A stretch of DNA of 64,000 nucleotides from Pseudofabraea citricarpa (taxonomy: Eukaryota; Ascomycota; Leotiomycetes; Helotiales; Dermateaceae): positions 1,116,001 through 1,180,000 of the forward strand of contig JAPWGK010000002.1 of assembly GCA_029641185.1 (NCBI GenBank), given 5' to 3'. Of this stretch, positions 33,712 through 44,935 are shown one piece after another. The position numbers were made by a program, and so were the translations under genes. Position 1 is the first letter of the stretch. Every line of letters starts with the position of its first letter. The notes under the pieces were generated by a model. That model ran no database searches. It worked only from the letters and a program-made list of their open reading frames with translations, and was not told the DNA's origin.

Positions 33712-35710
33712 GATTGTAGGAGAATGAGGTTAACAGGTACGAAAAAGAAAAGGAATGGAGAGATGCACGAATGGTTTTATGGACGGTGAGGGGTCGGGCT
33801 TCATGACGGCGTGGCCTTGCAGGTCGAGTAACTGATTTGGCTTATCCTGGCGGAAGGATGATTTCTACCGACAGGTATCTGATTGCACGGCGTTGAGAAT
33901 ATCTGACATAACTGCAGCATCTTCATCTGCGTTCCTGTTATGTAACTCACGACTAAGAGAGCTTCAGGTCGAGATGGCGGGGCAGAGATAAAGCAGGAGC
34001 GGAAGGGTAAGCAATGCAGCAGAGTCAGGTAAACAGAGTAAGTCTGGTAGGTAAGTGTGAGGTAACAGCCAATTGGTAAAGCAAATTGAATGAGTGAGAG
34101 GTAAATTCCAAAAATCCTGGGGATCGAGTAACACTTTCAGGTAACTTTTTCGGCCAGTGATGAAGTCACCGATAAGCAAAAAGTGAGGGGACGCAAGTAT
34201 AAAATTGCCGATAGGAGGTTCGGGGATGGTGGAGATGGAGCATCGCTGCATCTTGATCTGCCTTTAAAAGCAGCAACAAGTTCTAGAAGATGTCATGACC
34301 ATGGACCAAGTGCATCGCCGTTGCACCACGTGATATAGAGAGGTGTGATCTAGACCCACGTGATACGAAAACCACCACGGGAACATTGGACGATACGAAA
34401 CGAAAAGGGAAACGAAGATGGGATGAGATGAGATCAGCTGGGACGCTGGGAAGTTGGTTCAGCTGTGTGTCTCAACGCCAACGTCTTTCAACGCCTGAGG
34501 CCCGGCCCGGTCAAACATGGCAAGTGACCAACTATCAAGTACCAGCCTTTTCTGTGCTGTGCTGTGCTGTGCTGTGCTCGCTCGTGTTGCTATTCCCACA
34601 TTACGAAGCATATCTTGCATATCTTGCAACAAACCTGGTCTTGGTCTTTAGTGATGATGATGCCAGACTCTTGAACAAGGAAACAGAAACCGAAACCGAA
34701 GCAGAAACAAATAAACAAACAAAAAAGTATCAATAACTAACTCTCCCAACCTCCAACTCTCTTCTCTCCCTCTCTCTCTCTCTCTAACTCGCTCCAACTC
34801 GCTCTCTCCCTCTTCGGTCTGCCCTCTTGAGCGACACGCTTGCGCAGGACGTCCCTTAGAGGCCCTTAGCTGCTCCTCCTCGTCGTCTCACTTTGAGCTT
34901 GTACGCCGTGTGATTTGTTGGGTCTGGCCCTCTGCATACGCTGGATGCAGTCTCTTGCTTTGCGGTGCCTTGATTTGTGCAGATGTGATTCGAGGGCAGC
35001 AGCTACGGCAACCCGAGTACACCAATAGCCGGTGCTCAGTCGCTGTCGCTTCCAGACTTGCGTCAGTGCCTCTACGGCCCTTTCTCCAATGAGGCCTGCG
35101 TGAAGCCTTTCAACTCCTCTCCCCAAAACCTTTGCGCCAGATTGCATCTCCGCTCAACCACCACCGCCAACCGCTACAGAGCCAGACCAGACAGAGCCTT
35201 TGTTGCATCGCCAGCTGTGCGTGCGAGCTGAGCGTCCACGACCACCGTCCCGCCCACTCCTTCCGCTCCTTCCTCCCTTCAGAGCTGCCGTCTCGCAGAT
35301 ACGACTCGTCGCAGGAACGGCTCCGGGTCATCGACAGGAGGCTTCTTGCATACAGATTGCATCGTGTACATTAGGAGAGTCGACTCCTCACCTGGCCAAC
35401 TCGCAGCGCCATTCAAGACCTCACCTTCCCCGGATCCCCATCCTTTTCCGCTTCTTATTCACTCATTTCATCCCGCTTGACTGTTCAGAGCATTACGACA
35501 CGATTAGAACTTGGCGTCTTGCGACAACCTGCGATACGACCAACTGAGCTTCATTGACCACCAACATTGCCCCAGATCACACATGCAACCTGCCGACCTG
35601 TCACCATGCAAAGAGAGAGCGTGCTGAGACAGAGTACAATCACCAGATGATGACCACGTTCTGAACATTCACAGTCCCCAACCCCGCTATTTTTGCGAAT
35701 TTCGCCTTGG
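33712..35710. other. divergent promoter region with low-complexity tracts
   Basis: About 2 kb between the ureohydrolase gene (minus) and the large disordered-protein gene (plus). It holds a pentamer repeat (CTGTG)n at about 34552-34578, a (TC)n tract near 34772-34785 and a long CT-rich stretch towards 35700 that is probably the 5' leader. Short open frames have no recognisable domain. A 5' intron in the leader cannot be excluded. Confidence 0.5.
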
Positions 35711-38700
35711 ATGCTCCTCACACAGACAGACTGGCTCAGGATGCCGGCACGAGAGCTGGGAAGTTCTTTCGGGCCTCCGAATGGAACGCATGCCATCGGT
35801 ACAACCTTACTGAAAAGGCATAAGATCCTGCCGCATCCTCGAGAAGATCCAGCGCCTGTACACTATCCCTCCCCACCCCCAGTGAAACCTCGAGATCTTA
35901 CCATTGATACGAGCGTACCTTCCAAGCCAAGCTCAGATGCCTCTAGCCCTCACATACTCAAGCACACGAGCAAAAGAATCGGAGGGTTGCCCCCAACGCC
36001 CCCTACACATTCGCGTCAATCTTCGGGGAGCCATCCAGTCGTTCCCTCTGCACCAAGATTTGATGTCAAGCCACTAAGGAGTCCAGCTGATATCCCAGTT
36101 ACACCAAGAACACCTCCAAATCAGCGAAGCCCACCTACTCCCGATGTTACTCCTCCGCGAGGTATGCCTTTAGCATTTCGAACTCCCTTCCGTCCTGCGC
36201 TTAGTGATCGCTATCCTTCATCACGGACAGATTCTTTCAGGACTGCCCCCGAGAATCCTTACTCGTCGGGTGACGATGATGAAGACGTCTCCACAGTCCG
36301 GCCCGTACTTCCTTCTGCGCGAGCTTCGGAATTGACAATAATCCCTCAGTTACCTGAACGATCGGTGCGTCGGAAAGAGATCGGCCTAGGATTAGGCCTG
36401 GAGTCTGAAGGGACAGCAACACCACGACCGCGTGGAAAGTCTCCACAAGAAGCATTCGTTGTATTTGATGGAGAATGGGGATCTCAAGTAGAGGAGGCAA
36501 GCGAGGTGGAACGGGAATGGGATGATAATCTCATGAGGAATGTAACAGTAAGGAAACGGCCAGGGAGGAATATACACATGTTTACAGACGGGGCAACCGA
36601 TGAGGTAGTGGAGGATAACATTGTGTCGCCTAATATCGCAACCAGGGTAGCTCGAAGTCTCCCTTTACAGGAGAGGATTGCAAGACACCGTTTGCAAAGA
36701 GACACTGCAGACCGTAGTTCTACAGAGAAGTTTGCTCAGACTATATCCTGGCCTGGTGAAGTACCAGATCCCGAATCGCCAGTCAGCGCCGATGCCAGGA
36801 GGGTTTCAACCATGTCGGCAAAATCTGGATATTCTACTGTCATTGTTGATGCCATGGTTGTGGATGCCCCAGCACAACGCCGAAAGACTCTTCGACATAC
36901 TAAGAAGCATCTTGGTCTCAGAGACTTTAGCTCTGAGCATTCACCTGCGAGCTCGGCTCCTACTTCCGTTGTTTCCAGCGAGCCACCTCACCGTCTAGTG
37001 CACAAAAGCGCCGGAATTCCTAAACGACGACATCAGAGTTTAAATTCTAGCACTACCGTCAGCACAACATCCTCAAGTGGCAAATCACGACGAGAAGTCA
37101 TCAACAATGGAGGCATACCTGTCGTCGTTATCCCAGATCGCCGTTCCTCATCAAAATCCTCCAAGACACCATCTCTGAGATCTACTAGCAGCCATAAAAC
37201 AAAGAGAAGCAATTCCCTAAATTCGGCACCAATATCTCATTCTGCCAAGTTTAATGAGCCAGGGTATTTTGATGTACCACGGCATAAGAGGACAATGTCT
37301 GAGTCGGCGAGCTCGGCGGTATCTGAACGTACTATGGATTTCCCACCAAATATTCCCGCTCGGAGATCTTCGCTATCAGCTCCAACTAGTCGAAATACAT
37401 CAAGAGCTGGTTCTTTGACAACGGAGAGTTTGAAGGCCCATAACATTCTGCAAGCTCGAAAACAAGATATCAAGTCTGTGGAAGTGCCGAAAACTCAATC
37501 TCAGTCATCGCCAGAATCCCATAGAGGGCGTTACAAATCCAGCGTGGATCACAATGGGGATCCTTTCTTTGGAAATCGACTATCAGCGCAAGCTACCCCG
37601 TTCTCTCAGACATCGTACGAAACTACAGGCACGACTGCAGAAGTTTCAGAAGCAATGATGGTGAACATCTTTCCGCACCAGAATAAATCTGTACTCGTTG
37701 TTCAGCACGAAAACTCCCCAATTGACGCCTCTTCTAAGGATTTGCCAATGGCAAATGAATTGGAAAAGGTAGAGTCGGTTCAACCGCCAAAACAGCCCAC
37801 GATGGCCATTAATGATGAGCCAACGACTGGTCCTGTAACGCCTCCTCAGCCTATTCATCCTATGGACGCCGTTGACTCACCACTTCGTAACCCTCGTGCC
37901 CCACCTGCACCTCCTGCGATCAAATTTATCCCTCCTACCCCCGCTGGACTTACACCAGGTCATGAGGAAGAGCGTCAACTAGGCTATGATCCAAATGAAG
38001 TGAGACCAAACACGTCAGACGAAAAGCCAAAACGTGGTTTATCAATTGTTCGCCGTGCTCTTAGCAAGCGTAGAAATTCTGAATCTGCTGTATCGACTGG
38101 CTCGCTACTTCGTGAAACGTTCTTTCTACCTCAAAAAAAGAAAGAGTCGACAGACGAATCAACACAGACATCTAAAGGAGAGGCCAATCCTTCGTCGCTA
38201 TATCCAACAGTTGCAGATCGTCCTCCAGATGGAAGTAAGCTGCATCCTTTCTGGCGACCTACTCACTTCTGGGATGACCTAGAAGATCGAGACGAAGAAG
38301 ACTACGCTGATGATGAGCTCGGATATTACCCCATGATTGATAACAGACCAGGTCCACCTAAACGTAGTCTGTCAAGTACCCTGAAGCGTACCTTTGCCAT
38401 CTTACCTATCCAAGATGAAAATCGCTATGAGTCTGACAGATACCCAACCGAGAGAAGAACAATGCGAAGATCAGCTAGTGGAAACATGAAAGTTGTCAAG
38501 CAAAGAAGTCAATCGAGCCTTCGTCGTGGTTCTTCTTCTCCGCCTACAACCAGGTACCGCGGTGCTGTTCTCAAGGAAGGGGATTTCGGCTACGGATTTA
38601 AAGATGGAAACGGAGGAAAACGCGAAGGCGGATACCTCATTCCAGGTCTTGGTGTACGCGTCGAGTATGTCGGTTGGGGAGGGATGAAGCGGAAGATCCG

Positions 38701-38809
38701 TGATAAACGAAGGGCACAACGAAGTGATAAGCTAAGAGGCACCATCAGTTCTCCCCGCGGCGTGCGAAGTGGCATGGATGATGTGCTTCGGCGTCGTAGC
38801 CAGATCTGA
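35711..38809 (+). CDS. large disordered Ser/Pro/Arg-rich protein of unknown function
   Basis: One uninterrupted frame of 1032 aa from the ATG at 35711; the ATG at 35741 (MPARELGSSFG) gives 1022 aa and is equally plausible. The frame opens further upstream only through a TTG. Composition is dominated by Ser, Pro, Thr, Arg and Lys. There are proline clusters (YPSPPPVKPRD; NPRAPPAPPAIKF), many S-x-R/R-x-x-S sites that could be phosphorylated, and acidic runs (DDEDVS; DRDEEDYADDELGYYP). The last ~80 residues are different: ordered, Gly/Tyr-rich and basic (GYGFKDGNGGKREGGYLIPG, then VRVEYVGWGGMKRKIRDKRR), probably a conserved binding module. No membrane segment, signal peptide or catalytic motif is seen. 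I do not recognise the family. A cytoskeletal, polarity or signalling scaffold would fit, but this is speculation. Confidence 0.85.
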   Translation: MLLTQTDWLRMPARELGSSFGPPNGTHAIGTTLLKRHKILPHPREDPAPVHYPSPPPVKPRDLTIDTSVPSKPSSDASSPHILKHTSKRIGGLPPTPPTHSRQSSGSHPVVPSAPRFDVKPLRSPADIPVTPRTPPNQRSPPTPDVTPPRGMPLAFRTPFRPALSDRYPSSRTDSFRTAPENPYSSGDDDEDVSTVRPVLPSARASELTIIPQLPERSVRRKEIGLGLGLESEGTATPRPRGKSPQEAFVVFDGEWGSQVEEASEVEREWDDNLMRNVTVRKRPGRNIHMFTDGATDEVVEDNIVSPNIATRVARSLPLQERIARHRLQRDTADRSSTEKFAQTISWPGEVPDPESPVSADARRVSTMSAKSGYSTVIVDAMVVDAPAQRRKTLRHTKKHLGLRDFSSEHSPASSAPTSVVSSEPPHRLVHKSAGIPKRRHQSLNSSTTVSTTSSSGKSRREVINNGGIPVVVIPDRRSSSKSSKTPSLRSTSSHKTKRSNSLNSAPISHSAKFNEPGYFDVPRHKRTMSESASSAVSERTMDFPPNIPARRSSLSAPTSRNTSRAGSLTTESLKAHNILQARKQDIKSVEVPKTQSQSSPESHRGRYKSSVDHNGDPFFGNRLSAQATPFSQTSYETTGTTAEVSEAMMVNIFPHQNKSVLVVQHENSPIDASSKDLPMANELEKVESVQPPKQPTMAINDEPTTGPVTPPQPIHPMDAVDSPLRNPRAPPAPPAIKFIPPTPAGLTPGHEEERQLGYDPNEVRPNTSDEKPKRGLSIVRRALSKRRNSESAVSTGSLLRETFFLPQKKKESTDESTQTSKGEANPSSLYPTVADRPPDGSKLHPFWRPTHFWDDLEDRDEEDYADDELGYYPMIDNRPGPPKRSLSSTLKRTFAILPIQDENRYESDRYPTERRTMRRSASGNMKVVKQRSQSSLRRGSSSPPTTRYRGAVLKEGDFGYGFKDGNGGKREGGYLIPGLGVRVEYVGWGGMKRKIRDKRRAQRSDKLRGTISSPRGVRSGMDDVLRRRSQI

Positions 38810-41705
38810 GACAAGGGTGGATTAAAAGGGGTCGGGAAAAAGCAAACGCGATGTACCATCAAAAGCAAAGGCACAGGGAAAAGTAAGATACCCAAAGAAA
38901 GAAATTGGTTCGGTTCGGGCGGGCTGGTCTGGTGACGGTGGTGGGTTTGGATAGGGGTGTAAAGGGGAAGGGGAAAAGTCTATGTCAGCAAGTGCTTGCA
39001 AGGATTTCTACCTTGGGGTATGAGGAAGGAGGCAAGATGATGCCTCATTGTAATTGTTCGAAAATTTCCAACATCGACAGCGTTATGAAATAGCAAGGAA
39101 TAGCAAGGGAATAGGATGGAATGGCAAGGGAGGATTGGGGTGGGGTGGAGGGTCTGATATTGGATGATTTTTTTTTTTTGATTTGGGGCATGACGATTCG
39201 GAACGAACGTAACGAGCAAGGAGCGGAGTTTTGATTTTTGTTGCCTCTTTTTCCTCGTTTTAATATCCTCGCTTGCTTTGCTGCTTGCCTTTTTTATAAC
39301 GATCTTCTTACGAATTGATGATATGATGCATGCATACCACCCCATACACATACCTTTTTGGGACAGCGACGATAGCAAAAGGGGTTCTTTCTTGTTCTTG
39401 TCTTTTTACCTTTTTTTTCTCCCTCCCGTCTCGTGGGATCTGGGATTTTTGAGTTTTTGAATCTTTGACGTTTTGAGATTTGAGATTCCTTTTTTGACGC
39501 GTTCACTTTTGCTTGGGGTTGGCGAGCGATTTGGTTCGATAAATTGAGACAGAGAAAGAGAGAGAGAGAGAGAAGAATTAAGATCGGGAAGCGCGAGCAA
39601 CAAAAAAACATTATTACTCTAGTGACTTAGGGTTTTAGCAGCTGGGGGCTGGGATGTGTGTATGTGTGTATGTGTGTGTTGATTAGTTGGGTGGTTTTTT
39701 TTTTTTTTTTTTTTGAAGAGGAAGAGAGAGGAGAGGAAGAGAAGTTGATGAATTTCTTTATGACGATGACATGATGATTTTTGCCGTCGTGTGGGTGGGT
39801 GTGTGCTGTGGTGGTTTTAGGTACCTATAGTTGTTTTCAATCATGAGATCTGTATTCTTTCTTCTTCTTTTCTTTCTCTTTTCTTCTTTTCTTTCTCTAT
39901 TCGATCTTCTTGTGATTCGTTCGTGTTTTTTGTCTTGGTGAGGCGTGTGAGGTTCGATGTGAGGTTTTTATATTGATCTCCTCGTAGGCTGGGGCTGGGG
40001 CTGGATGAGGTGGGGGAGCCTCGCTTGACTTGTATCTCTGCTTTGCTGCCTGTGTAAGAGCATTCTTGGTTTGTGTTGGGCTGGATTTGATGCCAACGTG
40101 CTCGTCTCTGGGTGAAAGAATAACGGAATTATATCTACCGGCCTCTGTGTGCCCAAGAACTTGAACCTGCTTGGTTGTGTCAAAAATCATCAGTCGAGGC
40201 GCATCGCATTCATGAGAACATCTCAGATCAAACCAGGCTCGTTTCGAAGATTCGAAGAAGGAAAATGGACTTACATCAGTAGTGGCTTAGCAAATGTAAA
40301 TCAATGAAAGGAACCGTCTTTTGGAATCTCAGATAGAACTCGAGGTTGGTCGAGCTGCCTATGCCGCTCGCTTATGGAATTGGGAGACTTTCGTTTCAGT
40401 GAAGTATGAACATTTGAGACTCGACTCTGAATCCATAATAAGAAGACTTCTAGGCGTCATATAGCTATGAATATCCCATGATTCAGCAATGTTGAATTCG
40501 AGTGAAGGCCTTCTCCCGAAGGGTGTCGGGATGGTCAATCTCTTATCCCGAAGCAGATTCTACTGTCCATTCCAGCTCGCAGAATATCTCCAGGGTTGAT
40601 CCAGTGCGAAACAAGAACCGTCGATTTGTAGAGTCCCAGATCTGAAATTACTTCCCTTGAAATCAATTTGCTTTCGTCGCTGGCCTCGTCGAAAAAAGCA
40701 ATCTCTCCTGCTGGAGGTTCACTCCCGTTTGACTGCCGGTCATAATCGAGACTCATTCAATTGCCTGCGCACGCCAAATGAGTTCATTGGGCACATGAGC
40801 TCGTAATTTTCGACAGCATTGCTTTGGTGAGGTTACACTCTATCTTGGCGAGTAGATTTGGTGAGGGGATGAGATGGATTGTACGTATCCTGTCGGACTC
40901 TTCAAGGTCTGAGTAACCTATGAATACTCGTGCAAGTAAAATCACTACGGCATACATCCAAGAAAGGTGAATAAGAAGGAACGGGAAAACGAATCGTAAA
41001 CGAACCCGAAATCAGTCGAGGCACCGCTCGCTTGATTTAGCACAGGCTTTCCACCACTCATGCATACCGGTTAAAGTGGCAAGAGATATTGCTGGCATGT
41101 GTCAAGGACTCGGATCAGAAAGAGATGCAGGATATCATGATGTGTCAAAAATATCGGTCACAACTCTCCAAATTTACGTCATCGGGACCAAACTCAATGC
41201 GGTTTATGCATAAATGATTTATGTACGGTTTATGTTACGTGAAGCGAGAAGATAAGCAAGCATAAATTTGTTTTCCTCCCCTTATCATTCGCCCCAACGA
41301 CATCCTTTCCTTACACATCGCCGTCCTCGACTGGTGTATTTCTTCTCGTGCTGTAGATGGCATATCCAAAAGGTATAAGTGCCAATTGCGAATCCACTAG
41401 ACAGCGGTGGACTGAAGATTGTGCAGATGGTATCGCCTCGACGGACACACTGTTGCATCGTTATTGGCTTTTGCCATAGAGTAATCGCTTGACATGCCTT
41501 TACGTCCCTGTTACCCAATCTCTTGTCATACTTGAGCCAGGGAGTACCTCAGAGAAACCGGCCATGCTTGCGTGCCAACTCAGTGATCCAGGCACATTGG
41601 TCTTTTCCTCTTATTTTCATCCAATATTTTCCTTCATACTATGTATAGGTAGCCCCAGGCTCGATTGACCTTCATCAGAAGTCCAAAACTTGAGAATTTA
41701 CCACC
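38810..41705. other. 2.9-kb intergenic region with homopolymer and GA tracts
   Basis: No gene recognised. Low-complexity elements include T12 at 39168-39179, T20 at 39695-39714, (GA)n at about 39557-39573 and pyrimidine-rich text at 39855-39900. Two minus-strand frames of ~75 codons (40535-40756 and 41285-41518) have ordinary amino-acid composition but no recognisable family or splice partner. The final ~300 bp should hold the promoter of the MATE gene. Confidence 0.5.
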
Positions 41706-43346
41706 ATGGACGAATCAACAAATTCGCCATCATGGCTCCCTAGATTTCTTCAACGTCCCGATAAGAAGCACACACCGACATCTACCCCGCCAACTGAGCG
41801 TTCGCATCTGCTTCCACGGCCTTACGATTCAGATTCTGAGGATGGTTCAATTTTTGAACTTCCTGAGGATAGCACTTCTCCTGCGAAGAAATGGCTGGCC
41901 GAGTTCGTCATTCTGTTCAAGGCTTCGGTGCCGGTGATACTGGCATATACCTTGCAAAACTCCCTTCAGACTTTTTCTGTCTTAATCGTCGGTAGATTAT
42001 CTCCTGAAGCACTGGCAACTGCTGCGTTCAGTTATATGTTTGCTATGTCAACGGCGTGGCTTATTGCTCTGGGAGGAAGTACGGCATTGGATACACTGGC
42101 CTCGTCCTCATTTACCGGCAGCAAGAATCCTCACGACTTGGGTGTTCTGTTACAGAGAGGCTTTATTGTCTTGACGGCATTCTATGTGCCGGTAGCAATC
42201 CTGTGGGCTTGCTCTGCTCCAGTGTTTAGGTTGTTGGGCCAGGAAGAATACATTTGTGTTGATAGTGCGAAGTTTCTTACTGCATTAATCCCAGGCGGAT
42301 TGGGATATATTTACTTCGAAGCCATGAAGAAGTATCTCCAAGCACAAGGTAACTTTGTCATCCTATGCAATGATAGATAGCTAACACTAGCAGAAATAAT
42401 GCGACCTGGCACATATGTTTTACTCATCACCTCTCCTCTGAACGTCGGTTTGAACTATCTGTTCGTCTATACTTTCAAAATGGGTCTCCTCGGTGCTCCT
42501 CTCGCAACTGGAACCTCCTACTGGGTCTCCTTTCTACTTCTCGTTCTCTACTCTCGTTTCGTAGCAGGATCTCAATGTTGGGGAGGATGGACTCGTGCTG
42601 CATACCAGGGTAAAAATCTACGTATCTTCGCCAGATTGGCAATCCTCGGCGTCGTTCATGTTGGCACTGAGTGGTGGGCATTTGAAATTGTTGCTCTCGC
42701 TGCTGGTCGTCTAGGTACGATACCTCTTGCTGCACAATCTGTCATCATGACTACAGATCAAGTCATGAATACCATTCCATTTGGTATTGGCGTCGCTGCA
42801 TCGGCCAGAGTGGGCAACTTACTCGGTGCACGAAATGCCAAGGGCGCAGCAAGAGCTGCGAATGTTGCAGCTTGGTTGAGCATAATCATGGGGACGATTG
42901 TTTTAGCTGTCTTGATGGGTGTCAAAGACTTCTATGCTAAGATATTCAACGATGATGTCGATGTCATCAAGCTTACTGCCGATGTCATGCCTTATGTTGC
43001 ACTTTTCCAAATTGCAGATGGCTTGAATGGTAGCTGTGGAGGTAGTCTCAGAGGTATGGGACGCCAACATATCGGAGCTGCCGTGAACATTGTCTCTTAC
43101 TATATGGGAGCGCTGCCTCTGGGTATTTGGCTAGCTTTCCACGGATGGGGTCTCGCTGGTCTTTGGGTCGGTCAATGCATTGCTTTGTACTTGGTTGGCG
43201 CTCTCGAGTGGATCATTGTTACATGGAGTAATTGGGAGAAACAGGTCGATAACGCTTTTGACAGAATGGATTCTGGAGACCGAGCAGAGATTGGCGAGGC
43301 TATTCTCGAAGGTGGTATCGGAAGTACAGAACGTGCTAATTTTTGA
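41706..43346 (+). CDS. MATE family efflux transporter
   Basis: Two exons, 41706-42348 and 42394-43346, joined over a 45-bp intron, give 531 aa. A hydrophilic N-terminus of ~65 residues is followed by about 12 membrane helices in two halves. Typical eukaryotic MATE blocks are present: SVPVILAYTLQNSLQTFSVL, GGSTALDTLASSSFTGS, GFIVLTAFYVPVAILW, LLGQEE, then in the second half TIPLAAQSVIMTTDQ, PFGIGVAASARVGNLLGA and GSCGGSLRGMGRQHIGA. Family knowledge: MATE proteins export organic cations, drugs or secondary metabolites in exchange for protons or sodium, at the plasma or vacuolar membrane. In fungi they are like yeast Erc1. The intron follows LQAQ and keeps phase. The substrate is unknown. Confidence 0.95.
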
Positions 43347-43756
43347 AGGACATACTAAAAGTACCTGGAGGCTAAAAAGGGATTGGATGAAATCATGATA
43401 ATGATAACGGGTATAGACCAGTTTCTCTTGGATAAAAGTGTAGATAGAAATAAAGAGAAAGTTAACATCACACTGAGTGTTCCAAAAAAAACTGTACAAT
43501 TCTCGTATTTGCGGATGTCGGAGATTTGTAACTTTTGACTTTGTTAACAGGGTATTATTTGGGTTTGCCGTAGCTTTGCCCCTCGTATTTTCGCTGGACT
43601 ATGTTATCGAGGATGGTATATCCCAGCCAGTATCTCCAGCTTCTCTCCATTACGGTAGAGCAAGCCATTGTGCACGATCCCATCTTTTGAAGTCGCCTGG
43701 ATCTTGACGCTGTATCCCCGTAGTCTAGTAATGTCTGAAATCCTCTCTGAATTTTT
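43347..43756. other. short region between convergent genes
   Basis: About 400 bp of 3' flank shared by the MATE gene (plus) and the DUF2462 gene (minus). Nothing else is recognised. Confidence 0.55.
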
Positions 43757-44127
43757 TCAACCGAATTTCTTCGTTCCACCCTTCTTGATCTCCACTGGCT
43801 TGCCCTTTGCATCCTTACCATCTTTGCCGTCCTTATTCTTCTTTCCGCCCTTCAATAATTCCAGATGTCCTGCTTTGGCGCCAAGTGTTCGTTCAGTCAT
43901 TGCTGTGAGACCCGCCGAATGTTTCTACTCCTTAATCAGTATTTAATGTTCCTTGTGAGTAATGGAGCAAGACAAACCTTGGTCATCTTCGCATTGCGCA
44001 CCAACACCGTCTTTCGAGGCGCAATTGTTCTCAATCCCTTCTTTGGACCGAGGACTGACGGCGTTCTGCCTGAAGACTTTGCCGTAGCCGTGGAGAGCTT
44101 CTTCGATTTGATCGTTCCTTGAGCCAT
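43757..44127 (-). CDS. small basic DUF2462/UPF0390 family protein
   Basis: Two exons, 43978-44127 and 43757-43924, with a 53-bp intron, give 105 aa. The start [10 protein letters not shown] matches the MAQG-x-x-K start of UPF0390 proteins. Then come [13 protein letters not shown], the family's GP(K/R)KG-x-R-x-IAP(K/R)K block, and after the intron [19 protein letters not shown] followed by [10 protein letters not shown], a conserved helix. The acceptor TAG before 43924 was chosen because it restores this helix in phase; an apparent CAG acceptor further on does not. The C-terminus is Lys/Gly/Asp-rich. Family knowledge: small conserved eukaryotic proteins (human C19orf53 group), basic and probably nuclear or nucleolar, role poorly known. 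As a short two-exon gene it is easily missed by automatic calls. Confidence 0.88.
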
Positions 44128-44935
44128 CGTGAATTTGCTTGAGGGGCAAAGTGCTCGAGAGGATGCTGGGGTGCGAGAATGCGGGAAACTTTTTTGGAGA
44201 TTTCGATTTGCAACTTGCAGATAAGCGGCGCAATGGTTTCTCCGTTGTCATGTGATACTGTAAGCTATTGAGTTGCGTCTCCTCGCTCTTTAACGCGCAA
44301 GCTTTTGGAAGACAACTCACATCACCTTCTCTGTTCATCCATCTTTCCCCTTCGTCCGCGTCATTTCCAATACTCTCATTCAACATTCCTATGTCATCAT
44401 CCTCGCATCCAACCATATTGCATTTCTCGTTGCGCTCCCAATCCGGAAGTTCCCTTGGTCTGAGCCCTGACTGAGCAGGGTTGTTGAGTCCGGTTTACTT
44501 CCGGCCAGCTTATCAGCGCTTCTGAAATGGAGCTGTTTGCTTGAGCCCAGCTTTGGGCTTTGGGCTTTGAACAAAAGGTAAAATGGAGGACGTCCTCCAC
44601 TATTCGGGGGGTCCAATCAAGAGCCAAGTCAATCCAACCTTTGATTATGAAACACATCAAGTATTGCATTTCTCTGTTCCCGTTTCTTCCATAAATACGT
44701 GGCACCTACGCAAGACGTCAGAGTTGTCTGGTGCGGCCATATATTTCCTCCGTTCAAACGCGTTGCTCTCTTTACATGACGGGAAGCAATATACACTCTC
44801 AGCGTAACTGTTTTTCTATATCTTCTTTATGTGTGCTACTATGCCATGACTTTGGCTCTTAATCCACTTTATAGTATTCCAATCGCTTGATCATCCGTCT
44901 ACAGCTTTGCGCCGGCGCAAGAAAACCTCATTACC
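44128..44935. other. divergent promoter region, DUF2462 gene / MFS gene
   Basis: About 800 bp between two genes transcribed away from each other. Open frames are short and overlap on both strands without recognisable content. No specific site is claimed. Confidence 0.5.

Noticed and set aside
35693..35710. Upstream start of the large disordered protein
   Set aside because: The first codon is TTG; the first ATG is at 35711.
40535..40756. 73-codon minus-strand frame with normal composition
   Set aside because: Acceptable amino-acid mix, but no family, no splice partner and an isolated position; kept only as a note in the intergenic entry.
41285..41518. 77-codon minus-strand frame rich in Cys and aromatic residues
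   Set aside because: Looks slightly membrane-like, but no recognisable family and no joinable neighbour exon.
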